DNA of 22,298 nt from Helicobacteraceae bacterium (GTDB lineage Bacteria > Campylobacterota > Campylobacteria > Campylobacterales > Sulfurimonadaceae): NCBI GenBank assembly GCA_027081565.1, contig JALWKG010000092.1, positions 1 to 22,298 on the forward strand, written 5' to 3'. Under the pieces are notes generated by a model. That model made no database searches, had not been told where the DNA came from, and saw only the letters and a list, made by a program, of their open reading frames with translations. The translations under genes were made by a program, and so were the position numbers. Shown one piece after another: positions 9,301 to 15,441 of this stretch; the first letter of the stretch is position 1; every line of letters begins with the position of its first letter.

Positions 9301-9578
9301 TTAAAACGTTTAAGATGGTAGGTGGTGTTGGTACTTTGAAAGCTGTAGGCAATCTCATCTATAATATTGAATCCAAGATTATGAAGGATGGGCATGATAG
9401 AAGAGAGCATACGAGGTTCAAGAGAGTAGATGCGTATAGCGGCATTGTTACTGTCTATAAGTACTTGAACGACTAACTTTTCATCTTCGATACGTTCGAT
9501 GGTCTCTTTAGAGAGGTTAATGTCATCGGGTGTGAGCAGTTGTGAGCAGATCGCGTTGAGCATCTCTTTTTGTGGCAT
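6387..9578 (-). CDS. Large NAD-specific glutamate dehydrogenase (about 115-kDa class)
   Basis: The enzyme converts glutamate to 2-oxoglutarate and ammonia with NAD+, mainly in a catabolic role. At 1063 aa it is much shorter than the roughly 1600-aa GDH-180 class and longer than the usual 450-aa hexameric GDH, fitting the smaller NAD-GDH class. An N-terminal helical and ACT-like regulatory region (about 1-260) precedes the catalytic core. The core has SRGGLRWSDRHEDFRTE (281-297) and the active-site lysine in PDGAKGGFV (K318). The dinucleotide-binding part contains GIGSMNGDVFGNGLL and the family signature ASGGSNGFGHKELGITAKG. A long helical C-terminal domain follows. AAAGGAT precedes the ATG. 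It is transcribed alone, convergent with the malic enzyme gene. Confidence 0.93.
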   Translation of the reverse strand: MPQKEMLNAICSQLLTPDDINLSKETIERIEDEKLVVQVLIDSNNAAIRIYSLEPRMLSSIMPILHNLGFNIIDEIAYSFQSTNTTYHLKRFNLDLEKIDKITQAKENIEHVIAKALVADAFKVSTLSSLVCEQNINLRQLSLLKAMIEYMNQAVLSINLGSFIKTFTTQSEMSKLFLHYFTTKFQLEVPSRNKKLKEIEEVIEAHIKSVPNITDDKILKLTFALLQSMLRTNYFSNQEAIAFKIDTKTFSVNLKGLQPQIETFVFHKDFSGVHLRMSNVSRGGLRWSDRHEDFRTEIKSLMITQEGKNAIIIPDGAKGGFVIHRDKKEISKAFFKEVYSNFIHNLLDLVDNRVEGKVVRDPNIVAYDDEDAYFVVAADKGTAAMSDVANAIAIERNFWLGDAFASGGSNGFGHKELGITAKGSLKSTERFFLEKGINFREESTTVVGIGSMNGDVFGNGLLESKYFKLLGAISHKEIFIDPDPIPATSFEERQRLFIAKDGSWSAYNRSLISKGGGVFLRSDKAIALSPEMQKMFHTQVESMSGETLARHLLTMKVDLLFNGGVGTYVKHSEESNLDLGDKQNEAVRIDATELRCAIVSEGGNLGFTQKARIEYAISGGRINIDGIDNAAGVDTSDHEVNLKILLNILKEKALITEEERTNTLKSLTQQVVNMVLWSNYRQALALSRDERLSRLYPDDFNQTIDILSENVQAFNRRDFFIPKAENMKSVLTKEGCIVRPILSSLLSYSKIFITKLLLESTLIDESYAVDFLYKYFPKSFVTVYENEINLHPLKRQIIATAIADTLVNLQGASFIHDYQRLGNKKFLDKIRAYLISNQLFGANDIRFEIFRQDYIMELATQYKLLSTLERSLTFSTKWMLNYLDTEQINSAHILDYKERLFILLDTIETPKKEKLYLKDNREFNHFFASIDYLRFAVAVIIVKEHTDNQFENVATLFYLIFRETKIMSLLQILDELKLHADLDKDLKGQMLYFIEFIVVNITKKVLSFQRTNESPEDAFANYLENHDTHYDKTIEQINHLLAEEHKEMKVVIKTINRLMMMAL

Positions 9579-9693
9579 GAAAATCCTTTATATATTTAAT
9601 TGTAACATAGAATATATAGAGATTTCCTAGATTTAAGGGCAGCATAAAAAATGTATTTAAGGAGAACTTCACACTCTGAGATGGTAGTCCGTG

Positions 9694-9716
9694 GTGGGTC
9701 CCACTAGCGTGCTAGT
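9694..9716. repeat. Two overlapping palindromes
   Basis: GTGGGTCCCAC (9694-9704) and ACTAGCGTGCTAGT (9703-9716) are adjacent palindromes that share two bases. They sit in a GC-richer island within the AT-rich gap between the large glutamate dehydrogenase gene and mqnA. They could be a protein-binding site or help end mqnA transcription. No T-run follows on either strand, and the rest of the 9579-9821 gap shows no gene. Confidence 0.35.
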
Positions 9717-9821
9717 ACATAGATAATGGATACTTTTTTTAATTTTAGGAATAGTTGATGGTCTTCAGCAAATTTGAGAACTATCTTCACTTTTATGTTG
9801 TCAGTTAGGTCTAATATCTTC

Positions 9822-10481
9822 TTAGTTAGCGATGTTTTTAGAGAGAGACCAAAACTTTTTAAGACTGAGTTTGGCTTTATGATCGAGTTCATAACTAATA
9901 TAGTTGAGGTAATGTTGTATATCTTTTGTAGAGATTCCGGTACGCTTGGAGGCTTTTAGGAGAAGGTACTGTGGAATTTTTAGATGACTTTTTTTAAAAG
10001 CGTGTGCAAGTTTTAGAGTCTCCTCTTTGTGCTGATGGTGACAAAGGAGGGCAAAGACAAAGGGAAGATGGTACTTCTCATACCAGGCAGAAGCAAGGTC
10101 TATGGCTTCTGAATCACCTTGCAGATAGTGTTGCAGGGCTTTATCCCCGATGAGTGTTTTCCCCTGAAGTCCAAGAACTTTGGCAAGAACGTTTGAAGTA
10201 GCGCTCTCCTGGTCAGGTACCTCTTGTGTACTTGGGATCAGAAGTACACTCAAAACTTCACGTTTGGCGATGATACCCAAGTCCACATAAGACTCTTTTT
10301 TTGCTTTAATACTGGAGATGAAGGCGGCATCTACACGATGTGCAGCATAATCTCGGTTGATCTTAGAGGGAACCCCTTTTTTGTAACGAAAACTCATGTA
10401 GTGTTGCGAAGAGCGGCTATAGCGTTTCATAAAAAGATGAAAAGGGAGGAGGTTCAGGTACTCGATCTTGCCAAACAACAT
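9822..10481 (-). CDS. mqnA: Chorismate dehydratase (futalosine menaquinone pathway)
   Basis: MqnA removes water from chorismate to give 3-enolpyruvylbenzoate, the first step of futalosine-dependent menaquinone synthesis, which Campylobacterota use for their respiratory quinone. The 219-aa product begins MLFGKIEYLNLLPF. It carries typical stretches such as RVDAAFISSIKA, the AKREVLSVLL region and a periplasmic-binding-protein-like fold pattern ending in helical repeats. The start is taken as the ATG at 10481 because the complement of CTCCC (10488-10492) provides GGGAG with 6-nt spacing. The TTG at 10487 directly abuts this site and cannot use it. Divergent from moaD; other mqn genes are not in the window. 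Confidence 0.85.
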   Translation of the reverse strand: MLFGKIEYLNLLPFHLFMKRYSRSSQHYMSFRYKKGVPSKINRDYAAHRVDAAFISSIKAKKESYVDLGIIAKREVLSVLLIPSTQEVPDQESATSNVLAKVLGLQGKTLIGDKALQHYLQGDSEAIDLASAWYEKYHLPFVFALLCHHQHKEETLKLAHAFKKSHLKIPQYLLLKASKRTGISTKDIQHYLNYISYELDHKAKLSLKKFWSLSKNIAN

Positions 10482-10505
10482 AGACAACTCCCTTTTTTTA
10501 GTGGC

Positions 10506-10543
10506 ATTATAACTTACTCCCCTTTACCTTTAAATGTTATAAT
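10506..10543. promoter_or_regulatory. Divergent -10 boxes for mqnA (-) and moaD (+)
   Basis: A minus-strand TATAAT occupies 10506-10511, placing the mqnA start site near 10499. A plus-strand extended -10 (TGTTATAAT) lies at 10535-10543, placing the moaD start site near 10550. The two boxes are 26 bp apart back to back, so the polymerase sites overlap and the two genes may compete. Confidence 0.6.
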
Positions 10544-10587
10544 CGCGGCATTAATAGAGAAACAAATACTCTCATCGAGGATAGATA

Positions 10588-10809
10588 ATGGTACGTGTAG
10601 AATTTTTAGGTCCAATACAAAAAGAGGCCTTAGAAGTCGAGGCTTCAACACTGAGAGACGTAGCAGCTGCATTGCAAAGTGATGCAGAGGTAAAAGATTG
10701 GTTAGAGAGTTGTGCTGTGGCAGTGAACGATACCTTGGTCAAAAGCCTTGATACTGCTCTAAAACCGGGCGATAAAGTCTCATTGCTACCTCCTGTCTGT
10801 GGCGGTTGA
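10588..10809 (+). CDS. moaD: Molybdopterin synthase small subunit, sulfur carrier
   Basis: MoaD is a ubiquitin-like sulfur carrier. Its C-terminal Gly-Gly is activated to a thiocarboxylate that supplies the dithiolene sulfurs to molybdopterin. The 73-aa protein has the beta-grasp pattern (MVRVEFLGPIQ at the start, VAVNDTLV in the middle) and ends LLPPVCGG, which preserves the essential terminal GG. GAGGAT lies upstream of the ATG. It is the first gene of the moaD-moaE-moeA operon, one nucleotide from moaE, matching the heterotetrameric MoaD2-MoaE2 enzyme. Confidence 0.92.
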   Translation: MVRVEFLGPIQKEALEVEASTLRDVAAALQSDAEVKDWLESCAVAVNDTLVKSLDTALKPGDKVSLLPPVCGG

Positions 10810-10810
10810 T

Positions 10811-11251
10811 ATGTTAGAACTGTTTGATGGTCCTGTTCCTACAGAGGAGCTTCTGGTACGTTGGTACCAGGAAGAAGCGGGTAGTAACTATGGTGCCTAT
10901 ATCCCTTTTATCGGGACGATCCGTGATGAAGATGGTATAAGTGGACTGAGTTTTGACATTTATGAACCTATTTTGGAATCATGGTTTGATGCGTGGCAAG
11001 AGAAGGCTACAGAAGCGGGTGCGATTTTGAAGATGGCACACTCTCGTGGTGATGTTCCATTGCATACCTCGTCGTATGTAGCAGCGGTCTTTTCACCAAA
11101 ACGTAAAGTGGCATTGAAGATGATCAATGATTTTGTTGAGGACTTTAAAGCGAGTGCTCCGATCTGGAAGTATGACCTTAGAGATGGTAAACGTCTCTAC
11201 GCAGCAGATCGTTCAACACCGATCAGCGGGTCTGGAATATTAGGAGAGTAG
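10811..11251 (+). CDS. moaE: Molybdopterin synthase catalytic subunit
   Basis: MoaE holds the active site where precursor Z (cPMP) receives two sulfurs from thiocarboxylated MoaD. The 146-aa product has GAYIPFIGTIRDE near the N-terminus and MAHSRGDVPLHTSSYVAAV in the centre. FKASAPIWKYDL carries the two lysines that match catalytic K119 and K126 of the Escherichia coli enzyme. ATG at 10811, one base after the moaD stop, is preferred. A GTG at 10799 inside moaD would add four residues. The tight spacing implies translational coupling and equal subunit supply. Confidence 0.93.
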   Translation: MLELFDGPVPTEELLVRWYQEEAGSNYGAYIPFIGTIRDEDGISGLSFDIYEPILESWFDAWQEKATEAGAILKMAHSRGDVPLHTSSYVAAVFSPKRKVALKMINDFVEDFKASAPIWKYDLRDGKRLYAADRSTPISGSGILGE

Positions 11252-12463
11252 ATGGGTTTTTTAAGTTATGAAAAGTCAATAGAGTTGTTAAATGCACTAA
11301 ATGCAGGTGTTTTGCGTCAGGAAAATGTCTTTTTAAATGATGCACTTGGTCGCTACCTGGCAAAAGATATCGTAGCCGATGAGAACTCACCTTCACAGCC
11401 CACGTCGGCTATGGATGGCTATGCGGTACTACACAGTGACTTGGCCTCAGGTCGGATCACGATCATGGGTGACAATCCTGCCGGTAGCGATGAGACACGC
11501 AGTGTGAGCAGTGGAACGTGTATTAAGACCTTTACAGGTGCGGGTATGCCCGCTGGAGCGGATACGTTGATACAGATCGAAAATGTCACGGTTGAAGGTG
11601 ACACGATCATCATCAACGAACCGGTTCCTTTTGGTAACAGTGTACGTCCTATAGGTGAGAGTTACTCTGAAGGTGAAGTACTTATCAAAAAAGGCACGAA
11701 GATCGGTTTTGCTGAGATCGGTGTGATGGCAGGACTCAATATCGCTGTTGTGAGTGTCATGTTAAAACCACGTGTGGCGACACTTTCAACTGGAAGCGAG
11801 ATCTTGGAGATTGGTCAAGCCCAGGAAAACGCTTCACAGATCAGAAGTTCCAACCATCACACTATTGCTGCTATTGCCAACATGGCGGGAGCAGAAGTGG
11901 TACAGATGGGGGTTGTCAAAGATGATAGAGCCACGATTACCGCTGCCTTTGAAAACGCCTTGGCTTCGGCAGATATTGTTGTAAGTACCGGGGGTGTGAG
12001 TGTGGGTGATTATGACTTTGTTAAAGACATTATTCCTGCGCTTGGGGCTGAGGTGATCTTTAAAGGTGTTAAAATAAAACCAGGTCAGCATATCTTGGTA
12101 GCACAAAAGGGCGATAAGTTTATTTTGGGTCTACCGGGGTTTGCTTACTCTTCAACGGTCACTTTTTTACTTTATGTGATCCCGCTGATCAAGAAGTTCC
12201 TTGGTTCTGAAAAGGTCTTTGAAGTGGTCGAAGCAACATTGGCTGAGCCGTTTAACAAACGTTCAAAAAAGAGTGAGTTTACGGCATGTAACCTTGCTTT
12301 TAAAGAAGGTAGATACGTTGTTGATTTCGATGGTAAAAAAGTAGGTACATCGGCTATTTTAACCAACATGCTTGGTGATGCTGCGCTTATTGTCAGTGGT
12401 GAGGAAGATGGGCCTAAAGAGGCTGGGGAGAGAGTTACCGTTATAAAACTAGATAGGTTTTAG
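11252..12463 (+). CDS. moeA: Molybdopterin molybdenumtransferase
   Basis: MoeA inserts molybdate (or tungstate) into adenylated molybdopterin to complete the cofactor. The 403-aa protein has the expected domains. An N-terminal segment contains SAMDGYAV (D55) and TFTGAGMPAGADTLI (93-107). The MogA-like domain has STGSE (179-183) and STGGVSVGDYDF (245-256). PGQH and LPGFAYSS (294-301) follow, then the C-terminal beta-barrel domain IV. The ATG directly follows the moaE stop, and AGGAGAG at 11242-11248 is its ribosome binding site. It closes the three-gene operon. Molybdoenzymes such as formate dehydrogenase or nitrate reductase are therefore expected elsewhere in the genome. Confidence 0.94.
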   Translation: MGFLSYEKSIELLNALNAGVLRQENVFLNDALGRYLAKDIVADENSPSQPTSAMDGYAVLHSDLASGRITIMGDNPAGSDETRSVSSGTCIKTFTGAGMPAGADTLIQIENVTVEGDTIIINEPVPFGNSVRPIGESYSEGEVLIKKGTKIGFAEIGVMAGLNIAVVSVMLKPRVATLSTGSEILEIGQAQENASQIRSSNHHTIAAIANMAGAEVVQMGVVKDDRATITAAFENALASADIVVSTGGVSVGDYDFVKDIIPALGAEVIFKGVKIKPGQHILVAQKGDKFILGLPGFAYSSTVTFLLYVIPLIKKFLGSEKVFEVVEATLAEPFNKRSKKSEFTACNLAFKEGRYVVDFDGKKVGTSAILTNMLGDAALIVSGEEDGPKEAGERVTVIKLDRF

Positions 12464-12497
12464 ACGGCTGTCTGCTTGGTTATTTCTTTTTTATTTA

Positions 12498-12782
12498 CAA
12501 CTCCTTGATATTTAAACTTTATCTTTCCACTCATTCTCTTTTTGACTCAGCGAAAAGAGAACCAGAAAAACTGCCTCTAGCGGGCTTCAGGATCGGTAGC
12601 TACCGATTTCCCTCACTCCGTTTCATTTCTGTCTAAAAACCCATAACTCGCTCATCGCTCAAACAGATGTGTTTTCTTAACGGCAGAAATAAAACTCCGT
12701 TCAGCCTTGCAGATGCTAGAGAAGAGCTCAAGCGGTGACGCATCCTTTTTATGTGAAAGCTACTCGCTTTCATCCCCGTTCA
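12498..12782 (+). repeat. Dispersed intergenic repeat, copy 2 (structured)
   Basis: Aligns with 1991-2270; the identical blocks are 12566-12591 and 12685-12723. Matching helices are: closing helix 12575-12581 with 12715-12721; a perfect 16-nt palindrome at 12592-12607; a helix 12625-12633 with 12682-12690; and a 6-bp hairpin 12755-12760 with 12766-12771. Like copy 1 it lies between a convergent gene pair (moeA and yajR). Frames are broken by stops, so it is not a protein gene. Confidence 0.8.
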
Positions 12783-13110
12783 GGTACTTTGGTTATATGA
12801 ATATATTGTGTCGAAAAAGTTCACTAGGTAGTTTGGAGTTCAGACAAATATTGGCGTCTAACCGCCAATTAGCGCGGAAGCCAAAAAGTTTCTTGATCTT
12901 AACAGACTATAGAGCCGAAGGGTATTGCACTTTCTTTTTTCCACTAGGTTTTTCTTTGTGCAAGCAAAGAAAAAAGTAGTATTCTAGGGATATGAAGTAA
13001 TAAAAGAAGTTACTTTATTCAAAGTATTAGAGTTGTGTAGAGATGAGATAGTTAAGGAAGATAATGTGAAAAATAAGAGTAAAAAAGAGTTAACGAATTA
13101 TAAAAATTAA
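12783..13110. other. Gene-free region with an AT-rich hairpin
   Basis: No credible gene was found. A 10-bp hairpin pairs 12949-12958 with 12965-12974 (loop of 6) and is flanked by T and A runs. The plus-strand frame 12707-12979 starts inside the repeat, has no ribosome binding site and shows no recognisable protein pattern. Confidence 0.4.
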
Positions 13111-13135
13111 GATAAAAGGTCCAGAGACTGGACCT
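13111..13135 (-). terminator. Rho-independent terminator of yajR
   Basis: A perfect 8-bp stem, AGGTCCAG (13117-13124) with CTGGACCT (13128-13135), has a 3-nt loop. Read on the minus strand it is followed by TTTTATC and further T-rich sequence. It lies just after the yajR stop. Confidence 0.82.
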
Positions 13136-13144
13136 AACCGGGAC

Positions 13145-14476
13145 TTATTTTATGATCTTAGCTAAAATATCCTCTTCGCTAATATCATCACTACGATACT
13201 TAACAACAACAAGATTTTCTGTCTCATTGATGTACCACTCAGCAATAGCGTCATGCTCAAGAGCTTCTAGTTTCTCCATATCAACATCGTCAACAGGCTT
13301 AAAAAGATGTGAATGTTTAGCAGGGTTGGAGAGTTTAAGGGCTGTCCACACTAACCAAAGGATCCCGACGACAGCAAGACTCATACCGATCATCTGCGGA
13401 CTTGAGATGTCAAGCATAAGACCGGCGAAGGTACCACCTAAGAAGGTCATAAAGTAAGCAACTGAGTTAGAGATACCCAGTGCGGCACCTTTTTGGTGTA
13501 CCTTGGAGTACTTGGAGATCAGTGACTGTACCAGTGGCTCCATCATGTTGAAACCGATGAAGAAACTGACCACACCCACTACAAACACCCAAGCTGAAGT
13601 AGCAAAGCCCATGAGTAAAAATGCAACTATAAAGAGAACAATCGAGATCAAAAAGATCTGCTTTGCTTTGTTATACTTTTCTCCAAATACAGCGGCTGGT
13701 CCCATAGCGATAAGACCAAAGATCATAGCTGGAAGGTAGGCGTGCCAAAGTTCTGATGTCTCCCATCCAAAGCCACCATGGTCTGTGGTGCTTGTCAAAA
13801 TCAGTGGGATCAGTACAAAGGCAACTGTCATAAGACCCTTTTGCATGCCGTTGATAATGACCATACCGAGTAGGTTAGGGTCTTTTAAAATGTCCATCGT
13901 TGTTGTTGTGTTGTGGTAGATATGACGAATACGTGGGGGTGTTGGTACCTTGGTGAAAAGTAGCAACATCGCTAAACCAGCAAGACCGGCTGTGATCCAA
14001 AAAAGTGTGTCTACGCCATATGCAGCACCAAGAACAGGTCCAAGACCCATTGCCACAGCAAAGGCGATAGCAATCGTACCACCCATCATTGCCATAGCCT
14101 TACCCCGTGTCTCTTCAGGTACAAGGTCAGAGATCATCGCAGTAACAACCGCGCCAATAGCACCGGCACCCTGTAAAAAACGTCCTAACATTAACATATA
14201 GATGTCACTGCTCATCGCTGAGACAACAGAGCCGAGCATAAAGATAACAAGACCAACAAAGAGTGTCGGTTTACGTCCTATCTTATCACTGATGGTTCCA
14301 AATGGCACTTGAAAGATGGCTTGTGTCAGTGCATATCCACCAACAATAACACCAACTAGAAGGGGTGTTGCCCCCTCCATACTCATGGCATAGACAGAAA
14401 GTACAGGTAGTACAAGAAAAAGACCTAAAAATCGAAGGGACAAGATAGCCGAAAGTGGCATGATCGTTTTGAACAT
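13145..14476 (-). CDS. yajR: MFS transporter of the YajR type with C-terminal YAM domain
   Basis: A 443-aa inner-membrane transporter with twelve predicted helices. The N-terminus LSLRFLGLFLVLPVLSVYAM and the loop QVPFGTISDKIGRKP closely resemble Escherichia coli YajR. Motif A (D64-K69) sits in the loop between helices 2 and 3. After helix 12 a soluble tail (about 385-443) contains a short alpha/beta unit reading MEKLEALEHDAIAEWYINE, then VVVKYRSDD and EEDILAKII. This matches the ferredoxin-like YAM domain of YajR, and the length fits (YajR is 454 aa). The substrate is unknown, though proton-driven drug or metabolite export is typical of relatives. AAAGG precedes the ATG. The gene has its own terminator and a long structured leader. 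Confidence 0.85.
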   Translation of the reverse strand: MFKTIMPLSAILSLRFLGLFLVLPVLSVYAMSMEGATPLLVGVIVGGYALTQAIFQVPFGTISDKIGRKPTLFVGLVIFMLGSVVSAMSSDIYMLMLGRFLQGAGAIGAVVTAMISDLVPEETRGKAMAMMGGTIAIAFAVAMGLGPVLGAAYGVDTLFWITAGLAGLAMLLLFTKVPTPPRIRHIYHNTTTTMDILKDPNLLGMVIINGMQKGLMTVAFVLIPLILTSTTDHGGFGWETSELWHAYLPAMIFGLIAMGPAAVFGEKYNKAKQIFLISIVLFIVAFLLMGFATSAWVFVVGVVSFFIGFNMMEPLVQSLISKYSKVHQKGAALGISNSVAYFMTFLGGTFAGLMLDISSPQMIGMSLAVVGILWLVWTALKLSNPAKHSHLFKPVDDVDMEKLEALEHDAIAEWYINETENLVVVKYRSDDISEEDILAKIIK

Positions 14477-14496
14477 AGATAACCTTTTAGAGATTT

Positions 14497-14574
14497 ATCA
14501 GATTATGCAATAGAAATAAAGTGACCCCTCAAAATATAAGGTTCAAGCATGTAGTTTCTATTGTATAATCTGAT
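14497..14574 (-). promoter_or_regulatory. Long inverted repeat, probably in the yajR leader
   Basis: Arms 14497-14516 and 14555-14574 pair over 20 bp with a single G-T pair, around a 38-nt loop. A minus-strand TATAAT at 14586-14591 would start transcription near 14579, so the yajR mRNA would begin with this stem-loop, ending about 20 nt before the start codon. A plus-strand TATAAT at 14564-14569 lies inside the right arm and could serve rdgB. It may be an RNA control element or a pair of protein-binding sites. Confidence 0.6.
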
Positions 14575-14664
14575 TTAGAATGCGCATTATAGTACAAGAA
14601 GTTATGCGATTGGCAACAATGACAAAAATAACTTTCAATTTAAAAGATTTGTTAAGGAAACATC

Positions 14665-15276
14665 ATGCAGATAGTTTTAGCGACCTCGAACAAGGGTAAA
14701 GTCCGTGAGATCAAGGCGATGTGTGAGGACTTTGATGTTGTCGCGTTTAGTGAGATCATAACACCTTTTGAGATTGTAGAAGACGCTCCGACCTTTAAAG
14801 GTAATGCCCTTTTAAAAGCACATGCTGTCTATAAAGCTTTAGATGATGAAGATGCCATTGTACTCTCTGATGACAGTGGTATCAGTGTAGAGGCACTGGA
14901 CGGTGCTCCTGGTATCTTTAGTGCTCGTTATGCAGGCGCAGAGGCGACTGACAAGGACAACTTGTATAAGTTGATGGCAGGTGTTGAGCAGAAGGGACTG
15001 AAAAGTTCACCTGCGCACTATACTGCCGCTATTGCTATAGTGACCAAAGAGGGCGAGCAGGTAGTACATGGCTGGATGTATGGCGATGTTATCACAACAC
15101 CACGAGGTGAAAATGGTTTTGGGTATGACCCTTGTTTTGTTCCTGAGGGATTAGACAAAACATTAGGCGAACTTGATGATGAGATAAAGAAGGGACTCTC
15201 TCACCGCTCAAAAGCACTTTATCTGGCCAAACTGGTTCTTGGTACCATTAAAAAGGGACGTGAACAGAGTCGTTAA
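14665..15276 (+). CDS. rdgB: dITP/XTP pyrophosphatase (RdgB/HAM1 family)
   Basis: This house-cleaning enzyme hydrolyses dITP, ITP and XTP to monophosphates, keeping deaminated purines out of DNA and RNA. The 203-aa protein starts MQIVLATSNKGKVREI (nucleotide-binding SNKGK) and has the metal-binding LSDDSGISVEALDGAPG with the family hallmark FSARYAG. NGFGYDPCFVPEG and SHRSKAL follow near the C-terminus. All family motifs are intact. AAGGA precedes the ATG. It lies 49 nt upstream of the predicted retron RNA on the same strand. The shared orientation may be chance, as this gene is widespread without retrons. Confidence 0.95.
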   Translation: MQIVLATSNKGKVREIKAMCEDFDVVAFSEIITPFEIVEDAPTFKGNALLKAHAVYKALDDEDAIVLSDDSGISVEALDGAPGIFSARYAGAEATDKDNLYKLMAGVEQKGLKSSPAHYTAAIAIVTKEGEQVVHGWMYGDVITTPRGENGFGYDPCFVPEGLDKTLGELDDEIKKGLSHRSKALYLAKLVLGTIKKGREQSR

Positions 15277-15313
15277 AAGACTTCTGTTTAATCTTCATTA
15301 AGCGAGTGTAGTT

Positions 15314-15319
15314 TATAAT
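15314..15319 (+). promoter_or_regulatory. Consensus -10 box for the candidate retron RNA
   Basis: A perfect TATAAT whose last base is 7 nt before 15326, the first base of the outer inverted repeat of the folded segment. That is the usual -10 to start-site distance. The -35 region is weak, as is common in Campylobacterota. Confidence 0.7.
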
Positions 15320-15325
15320 CGTCAC

Positions 15326-15426
15326 AAGGCAGTAGCTGTTTACGATTTCGATCGTAGTTCAGACACGTTTTTGTAGTGCGTTTCGCCTACTTTTTTTGAC
15401 GTGTCCACTGAAATTCGTGCTGCCTT
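15326..15426 (+). ncRNA. Candidate retron msr-msd RNA
   Basis: A compact folded segment of about 101 nt lies between rdgB and the reverse transcriptase gene. The outer repeat AAGGCAG (15326-15332) pairs with CTGCCTT (15420-15426), as a1/a2 repeats do. UAGC follows directly (15333-15336). In known retrons the branching guanosine lies in such an AGC context just after a1, so G15335 is the candidate. Next is a 6-bp stem with a UUCG loop (15341-15356), like an msr hairpin. Then a long hairpin pairs 15358-15368 with 15399-15412, with a 3-nt bulge at 15406-15408. Inside it, 5-T and 7-T strands flank a second stem, 15373-15390 (7 bp, one bulged T). That long hairpin would be the msd template. The right repeat ends 15 nt before the RT start codon. 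Assigned from structure and context; no homologue was compared. Confidence 0.72.
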
Positions 15427-15441
15427 TTAAAGATACTTATC

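Noticed and set aside
9704..9892. Minus-strand frame overlapping the mqnA 3' end
   Set aside because: Its first third lies in another frame of mqnA; no start signal or known domain. Considered as a frameshifted mqnA tail, but mqnA already has a normal length.
12707..12979. 90-residue plus-strand frame after moeA
   Set aside because: It begins inside repeat copy 2, the matching frame is not kept in copy 1, and no ribosome binding site precedes it.
15326..15426. Alternative reading of the folded segment as a terminator for rdgB
   Set aside because: The fold is too complex, the last strand is not followed by a proper T-run (only TTTT within a stem tail), and a consensus -10 box lies just before it.
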